Source: Oscillospiraceae bacterium (lineage in GTDB: Bacteria; Bacillota; Clostridia; Oscillospirales; Acutalibacteraceae). Taken from it: DNA of 64,000 bases. Location: contig SVPH01000009.1 of the NCBI GenBank assembly GCA_015065965.1, forward strand, positions 1 through 64,000, read 5' to 3'. Under the pieces are notes generated by a model. It ran no database searches. It worked only from the letters and a program-made list of their open reading frames with translations, and was not told the DNA's origin. A program made the position numbers and the translations under genes. Positions 59,004-64,000 of this stretch are shown here, in pieces. The stretch's first letter is position 1. Each line of letters opens with the position of its first letter.

Positions 59004-59120
59004 TGAACATAAACCTATATATTGAAAAGATCGATAACAAATGAAAACATAGAAATTTTCTATTGTCTTAACTCCCATTATTTGTTAAACTAATAATGAT
59101 AATGTGCAGGAGGTTTTATT

Positions 59121-60362
59121 ATGGAAAAAATAAGAATTGGTGTGTTCGGTGCAGGCAGAGGAATTGAAGTTGCAAAAAATTTTTTGCTTCTTGATTGCGA
59201 TATAGTTGCACTTTGCGATTTTAATAAAAAAAGAGCAGATGAAGGCATACAAAAACTCGGAATTGATGTTCCGGTGTTTGAAAATTTTGATGAATTTATT
59301 GACCGAGATATGGACGCAGTTATTCTTGCAAACTATTTCCATGAACACGCACCTTATGCAATAAAATGTTTTGAAAAAGGTATACACGTTTTCTCTGAGT
59401 GTATCAGTAACGGCACTATGGCAGAGGGTGTAGAACTTATCCGAGCCTATGAGAAGAGTAATTCAATTTATATGCTTGCGGAAAACTATCCGCAGATGAT
59501 TTTTAACCGTGAGATGAAAAGAGTATGCGATAACGGCACACTGGGTAAAATTATTTATGCGGAGGGTGAATACAATCATCCTTATGCTCCTGATGATGCA
59601 GAATTCAATAAGAACTATGTTTATTTTGTTAATCACTGGAGAAATCTTCTTCCTCGTTCATATTATATTACCCATTCTCTTGCTCCTCTTATGTGGTCAA
59701 CGGGTGCAACTCCCGTAAAAGTAAGTGCAACACCTGTTTTTTCTCCTATAATTGAAAATGCAACCGCAAGACGTGTCGGTGACAGAGCAGCGATTATAAT
59801 CACAACTAACGATGATGATTCTGTATTCAGAATCACGGGATGCGGAGCCTTTGGTGCCCATCATAACTCATACCGACTTTGCGGTGAAAACGGTCAGATT
59901 GAAAATCTCCGCGGCATGGGTGAAAAGGTTATGCTTCGTTACAGCGACTGGGCTATACCGGATGGCATGGAAGAAGTTAATCTTTATGACCCCGAATGGA
60001 ACGATAATGATGAAGAATTAATAAATCAAAGCGGACATGGCGGCGGTGATTATATAATCGCTCGTATGTTTCTTGATTGTATAAGAGAAGGTAAACAGCC
60101 TGAACATCCATTTGATATCTATTCGGCTGTAACAATGTCATCTGTTGCAATTCTTGCTCACCGCTCAATTTTAAACGGCGGAGCGCCTTATGATATACCT
60201 GATTTCAAAAATGAAGAATGCCGCAAGGAATATGAGGATGACAGACAGTCTCCTTTCTATGGTACTGACGGAACCGAACCAAACATTCCGTGCTGCTCAA
60301 ACCCCGATTATAGACCTACAGAAGAGCAGATTAACAGAATGATTGAAGTGTTAAACAGTTAA
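59121..60362 (+). CDS. Gfo/Idh/MocA-family oxidoreductase
   Basis: The 413-residue NAD(P)-dependent dehydrogenase has the Rossmann motif RIGVFGAGRGIEVAKNFLLL (about 4-23), IVALCDFNKKRADEG, GIHVFSECISNGTMAEGVEL (position of the usual EKP motif, here SECIS, so the catalytic Lys is replaced) and the C-terminal domain with HHNSYRLCGENGQIEN. It is longer than typical members. Substrate unknown, probably a sugar or inositol derivative given the iol genes upstream. GGAGG precedes the ATG; a promoter may lie near 59074-59100 (TTGTCT, TAAACT). Confidence 0.87.
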   Translation: MEKIRIGVFGAGRGIEVAKNFLLLDCDIVALCDFNKKRADEGIQKLGIDVPVFENFDEFIDRDMDAVILANYFHEHAPYAIKCFEKGIHVFSECISNGTMAEGVELIRAYEKSNSIYMLAENYPQMIFNREMKRVCDNGTLGKIIYAEGEYNHPYAPDDAEFNKNYVYFVNHWRNLLPRSYYITHSLAPLMWSTGATPVKVSATPVFSPIIENATARRVGDRAAIIITTNDDDSVFRITGCGAFGAHHNSYRLCGENGQIENLRGMGEKVMLRYSDWAIPDGMEEVNLYDPEWNDNDEELINQSGHGGGDYIIARMFLDCIREGKQPEHPFDIYSAVTMSSVAILAHRSILNGGAPYDIPDFKNEECRKEYEDDRQSPFYGTDGTEPNIPCCSNPDYRPTEEQINRMIEVLNS

Positions 60363-62686
60363 TTTTTATATTCCTTGACGAAAACTCAAAAATAAACGGC
60401 TCGCACCTGAAAGGCACGAACCGAATTGTTATTTACCGAAATGCAGAGGGCGGAATACTGCTGAGAACTGCAGCGCACGAAGTTTATCATTTCATTGAGC
60501 AGTGGTCACCCGAAAGCGCAAAGCAACTGCGCGACTATACACTCAAAGCGCTCGGCGAGAGCGGAGTTGACATTGAAAAGGCGCTTGAAAAATATCAAAG
60601 GCAGGGCTATGAAACCAGAGAAGCGCAGGAATCGGATTTTGTTGCAGATTCAATGTTTGACGTTTTCACAAACAAGAAGTTCATAATGCAACTTGCGAAA
60701 GAGAACCTGCCGCTTATGCAGAGAATATCGAAAAGATTGACGGCGGTAACGGATATAATCAGAGGCAGGCTTGAAGCACTCGGCGTAAGAAAAGGCTCTG
60801 ACGGAGCGGAACTCAAGCCCGAAATCAAGGCGCTGAAGGATGAGGCAGAGAAACTTGACAATATCCGAAATCTGTTTATGGAAGGTTATAAGCAGGCGAG
60901 CGAGACCTTTAAGGCGCAGAATTCTCAGAAAGATGCAGGTAACGGGCAAAAAAATAACGCCGATGTGGCGGTGAAATACAGTGTGAAAGAAAACGAGTTT
61001 GACATAACATTTAAGGATATCGAAGAACTTCGCAAAATCCCCAAAAAGAGCGTAACCGAATTGACAAGTGAAGAAGTAACAATTACCCAAAAATGGGCAA
61101 GGAAATTTTATAAAGAAATAGGCAAAAAATCACCGTTCTTTCGTGCTTGGTTTGGTGATTGGAGAGAAAATGATAAACAAAAATTAACAAAGGTAATTGT
61201 AAACACAAAAAAGATAGATGTTTCGGACGTTCCAAGAACGGGCACGAAAAATCTTGATACAGGATGGGATATTAGTGTTTCGGGTAAAGGTATAGATAAA
61301 ACGGCGAACGCTCACGGAAAATGGTCACTTGAATATCATTCTCTTTCAACAATCAACTCGATGTTGGAAAATGCCGTTTTGCTTGAAACGGTTGTTGTAG
61401 GAAACCCAAGCAAAAAACTTGGACAAAACGTTGCTTTTCTGCATCATATGTATGTTCCTATTGTTGCTGATGGTAAGGATATGGTGGCAAAATTATATGT
61501 CACTGAGGAAATTGGAAACGAGCATAAGTTTTATCTTATAAAAACAGAAGCAGTTTCTGCCAAATCCAGACGTGACAGCGATAAAGCCTCACGTCAACTT
61601 TCCTCGGATAAAACTGCTTCTATAAATACAGTAGCAGATTTGTTTGCTTTTGTCAAGGAAAGAACTGCGGATTTTGAGAGTGATAGTGACAATCCGATTT
61701 TGTTTAAACCTAAAAAAGTTGGAATACTTACAAATTCTGATGGTACACCGCAGATTGTTTATCATGGAAGCCCTCAAAAATTCACTGTTTTTGAGTATAG
61801 TAAAATGAATACAAACGGAAATGCTCACGGCAGAGGATTTTATTTTACAGAAGATAAAACGATGGCGGAAGGCTATCAAAGAGAAGGGGGACAACTCCTT
61901 GAAGGGTATCTTAATATAAAAAATCCTATGTCAGAAGAAAAAGTGACAATAAAGAAACCCGACCTTGTAAAATTGATAAAGGCAACTTGTGAAGCGGAAG
62001 CAAAAGAAATGGTTGATGACGGAGAATATGATAATGTATCTGATGCGTTACCAGACACATGGATATCCAATTATGTTTACACTTACGGAATGAGCCTTAA
62101 TGAGGCGTACAGAGAGGTTGCAGATATAATTTATTCATCCGCCGAGAGCGATGTTGAAATTATTGCTGAAATAACAAATGTTACTGATACAGGAAACGTT
62201 CTTGAAAATGTGCATAAAACAACGGGTTATGACGGCGTAATTTACACTAACGAACGAGGAACACACGAATATGTTGCCTTAACAAGCAATCAATTCAAAT
62301 CCGTTGATAATATCGGCACTTTTGACGGAAATAACCCCGATATCAACTACTCCACCAAAGACACAAGCCCGATACAGGCGCATTATGCGGAAGTGCTTCG
62401 TGAAAACAACAACCTTCGGCAGATTATATCCGCGCTTGACGAGATGAATTACAGCAGCGCAAGGAAAGAATTCACGCTTAACAGCAGGGATATTTTCGGC
62501 ATTGCAAGCAAACTGATAAAGCAGACTTCAAGCAAATATGACAAGAAAACCCTTGCCGATGAACTGACGGTTCTTTATGATTACATGGCGAACAACAAGG
62601 GAACGGCAGACAGCGAAGAAATCCTTATGAGGTTCATATTTCAGTCAATTATTTTGCTGATTTGTTTTGTAAAGAATTCAATATAG
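60363..62686 (+). pseudogene. Fragment of a phage/ICE polyvalent protein (zincin, FGDW domain, ADP-ribosyltransferase-like)
   Basis: A frame is open from about 60347 but has no start codon before ATG 60653. Upstream in the same frame lies a zincin motif HEVYH (60476-60490) with RTAAHEVYHFIEQ around it. Then come a charged helical region, the FRAWFGDW block that links domains in polyvalent proteins (about 61140-61165), an EndoU/LPD-like region, and an ADP-ribosyltransferase-like region (VYHGSPQKF, GRGFYFTEDKTM, GYDGVIYTNERGTHEYVAL, about 61755-62290) ending NNPDINYS. The frame runs into the antisense of the next gene at 62641, so both ends look cut. GC is higher than in neighbours. Assignment is from family pattern recall. 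Confidence 0.7.
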
Positions 62687-63438
62687 TTGTCAAATCTTTC
62701 AATTTTTTCGTCACCATCCATGGCGGAAATAAGGCGCAATGCTCTTTGCGTTTCATTTATGGCTTTGTCTTTTTCTCCTTTGTCGATATAAAATTCAGCG
62801 ATTTTCCACATCATTTGCAAAAGAATTTCAAATGATATCCACTTTTGTTTTTCTGCAGCATTATATTTCGGCTCGCCTGTTAATATGAAAGCCATTTCGG
62901 ATAGTTTTGTAAAATAAATTTCGGGAATTTGTTCAAGAGCAGATTTCGCACCTTCGGCATCGCCTTTAGCATTGTATGCATAGGCAAGAAATCGCAGTGC
63001 ATCATATCTGACCTCATGGTTGCTGGTTTTGTCAATTAATTTTGATGCAAGAGAGATTGTTTCATCCGGATTCTTACTGTAATTCATAACATAGAGCATA
63101 TTGTTGAGAAGAATATCGTTATCAGGGTATTTTTTGAGCCCTTCTTCAAGAATTTTTTTGCCATCTTCGGGATTCGTTTCTCTGAGTTTATATGATTCAT
63201 AAACTAATTGTTCGATTTCCTTATCTTTTTCACTTGAGTCAAATGATAAAAGTTCATCGGTTGAGATTCCGAAATACTGTGCAATAACCGGCACTAAGGT
63301 TATGTCCGGCAGAGCGATATCGTTTTCCCATTTGCTTACAGCCTGAAAGGATACACCGATTCTTTCCGCAAGTTGTTCCTGAGTTATTTTTTGCTTTTTA
63401 CGCAAGGATTTAATTTTGTTTCCTATTTTTAATTCCAT
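62641..63438 (-). CDS. Xre-family regulator with helical TPR-like C-terminal domain
   Basis: The 265-residue protein has an N-terminal helix-turn-helix (KIGNKIKSLRKKQKITQEQLAERIGVSFQAVSKWEND, partly quoted; about 4-60) followed by about 190 residues of paired helices with TPR-like spacing (LLNNMLYVMNYSKNPDETI, ALRFLAYAYNAKGDAEGAKSAL, KDKAINETQRALRLI). Such regulators often bind a peptide or ligand through the C-terminus. It is transcribed alone; CAGGAG precedes the ATG. It follows the truncated polyvalent gene tail to tail. Confidence 0.87.
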   Translation of the reverse strand: MELKIGNKIKSLRKKQKITQEQLAERIGVSFQAVSKWENDIALPDITLVPVIAQYFGISTDELLSFDSSEKDKEIEQLVYESYKLRETNPEDGKKILEEGLKKYPDNDILLNNMLYVMNYSKNPDETISLASKLIDKTSNHEVRYDALRFLAYAYNAKGDAEGAKSALEQIPEIYFTKLSEMAFILTGEPKYNAAEKQKWISFEILLQMMWKIAEFYIDKGEKDKAINETQRALRLISAMDGDEKIERFDNYIEFFTKQISKIID

Positions 63439-63559
63439 AGCAGTGCTCCTGTTTTATATGTTAAAAATGCTCTTTACAATTTGAGTATATGGTATTTTGT
63501 TTTAATAATCAATAACTGCACAAACGACATTGTTCAACCTGCAGTTGAAAACAAAAAAA

Positions 63560-63619
63560 TTGGGCGGTTTCTGACCGCCCAACAAATTAATAATACCATA
63601 ATTAAAACATAAAAGTCAA
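63560..63619 (-). promoter_or_regulatory. Promoter immediately followed by a terminator hairpin
   Basis: Minus-strand -35 TTGACT (63619-63614), 18-bp spacer, -10 TATTAT (63595-63590), giving +1 near 63583. The next bases form TTGGGCGGT (63582-63574), loop, ACCGCCCAA (63568-63560) and then TTTTTTT, a complete terminator at +1. It lies 120 bases before the Xre gene, so it may gate that gene or yield a very short RNA. Confidence 0.6.
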
Positions 63620-63705
63620 TATATTTCATATAAATTATGTGCATGTTAAACAAATTTCTGTGAAATATACAAAGCAAAAGCGATAACTTTGTACAATATT
63701 CCGTC

Positions 63706-63734
63706 TTGAAAACATCAAAAATCTATGCTATATT
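63706..63734 (+). promoter_or_regulatory. Promoter of the terminal structured RNA
   Basis: -35 TTGAAA (63706-63711), 17-bp spacer, -10 TATATT (63729-63734); +1 expected near 63740. Confidence 0.75.
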
Positions 63735-63739
63735 ATAGT

Positions 63740-64000
63740 CAAGGAAAGGGTGATACCGATGAACAGGTAAAAACCTGAAGATTAATGAGATAAACAAAAC
63801 AAATCTCAAAAATCTTCGCCGCAATCTTAATTAAAATAAATCAGAAAAAGTAAAATCAGAAATACTTTAAAACTGAATTACAGAATTAAGATTGGACTAT
63901 ACTGCAGAAAGAGAGGTTATCCAAAGATGTTAGATATCAAGAGTTCACAGAAATAACCCTTGGCTGAATGTGTAAAGAAACATCAGTCAAGGGTTATTTC
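63740..64000 (+). ncRNA. Candidate structured noncoding RNA or riboswitch-like leader
   Basis: About 260 nt follow a promoter and contain no credible reading frame (an ATG after AAAGGGTG gives only three codons). Nested stems are visible: CAGGT/ACCTG (63764-63777, AAAA loop); GAAGATT/AATCTTC (63777-63783, 63811-63817) enclosing GAGAT/ATCTC; an 11-bp stem CAATCTTAATT/AATTAAGATTG (63822-63832, 63884-63894) enclosing TCAG/CTGA and AAAGTA/TACTTT; and a 17-bp terminal stem (63951-63967, 63983-63999). Single-stranded parts are A-rich. GGTTAT (63915-63920) could pair with ATAACC of the terminal stem. I know no family that I can assign with confidence; the clostridial raiA-type RNA is one to test. 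Confidence 0.65.
63951..63999 (+). terminator. Large terminal hairpin at the window edge
   Basis: 17-bp stem (one G-U pair) between 63951-63967 and 63983-63999. A-rich on the 5' side and T-rich on the 3' side; any T tail lies beyond the window. Confidence 0.7.

Noticed and set aside
58769-59044. Overlapping plus-strand frames after tRNA-Lys
   Set aside because: They arise from the 67-bp repeat and tRNA 3' end; repeated peptide words mirror the DNA duplication and no ribosome sites are present.
58726-62640. A complete integrated element between tRNA-Lys and the Xre gene
   Set aside because: The two 67-bp repeats enclose only 85 bp, no integrase lies in the interval, and the oxidoreductase at 59121 looks chromosomal; only a scar and a gene fragment are supported.
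63740-63800. T-box or cobalamin riboswitch because of GGGTGATACCG
   Set aside because: The word lies at the 5' end, no T-box core precedes the terminator, and no B12-box is seen.
1-64000. CRISPR arrays
   Set aside because: No set of regularly spaced direct repeats with unique spacers was seen; the only tandem repeats are the iteron-like 9-mers and the tRNA duplication.

Overview
The window looks like chromosomal DNA of an anaerobic Bacillota, most likely class Clostridia near Oscillospiraceae/Lachnospiraceae from a gut-type habitat. The reasons are the modest GC content, strong GGAGG ribosome binding sites, sigma-A type promoters with U-tailed terminators, [FeFe]-hydrogenase maturases, 2-hydroxyacyl-CoA-dehydratase-type proteins, a V-type ATPase, and sugar catabolism for rhamnose, inositol and sialic acid/amino sugars. 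The placement rests on gene content only.

Positions 1-6011 are the end of a mobile element: a DUF6809-like fragment, tnpV, a relaxase gene cut to its first codons behind a MobV-like oriT, iteron-like 9-mers, a RepA-like ATPase, a ribbon-helix-helix Mob protein, a tyrosine integrase, a small excisionase-like protein and an AT-rich DUF6076 gene. It abuts the 3' end of guaA, a known class of integration site. Core metabolism follows: guaA without its glutaminase domain plus a CofE-like ligase (6.1-8.3 kb), nanE-nanK (8.7-10.3 kb), three plsC paralogues with an ECF sigma factor, and a two-gene ATP-driven electron-transfer system of the activase/2-hydroxyacyl-CoA dehydratase type (10.4-17.3 kb).

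17.3-31.1 kb holds surface and sugar genes: a DUF4430 lipoprotein, a polysaccharide deacetylase, an aminotransferase, rhaA-rhaD-fucO (no rhaB in the window), an acyltransferase, a GT2/teichoic-acid polymerase fusion, an MFS transporter, and two exported proteins. 31.1-36.7 kb is the [FeFe]-hydrogenase maturation operon (TM1266-like regulator, hydE, hydG, hydF, then a MATE exporter), preceded by a possible 14-codon leader peptide and an attenuator-like hairpin. Then come azlC-azlD, a secreted ceramidase-like enzyme, pdxK-thyA-folA, a zinc-ribbon/TPM pair, a frameshifted Gfo/Idh/MocA gene, ppa and guaB. 47.4-54.9 kb is a complete seven-gene V-type ATPase operon (E, DUF2764, A, B, D, I, K) with no C, F or G gene. 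Its K subunit carries residues matching the Na+ ligands of Enterococcus NtpK.

54.9-58.6 kb is iolB-iolD-iolE behind one promoter with a palindrome between -35 and -10. A tRNA-Lys(UUU) at 58.7 kb is followed by an exact 67-bp duplication of its 3' end and terminator. Then come a Gfo/Idh/MocA oxidoreductase, a fragment of a phage/ICE-type polyvalent protein (zincin, FGDW-linked domain and ADP-ribosyltransferase-like fold) and an Xre-family regulator. The last 260 bases have a strong promoter, no credible gene, nested stems and a 17-bp terminal hairpin. This is the best candidate in the window for a structured noncoding RNA or riboswitch-like leader, and the most interesting unexplained feature.
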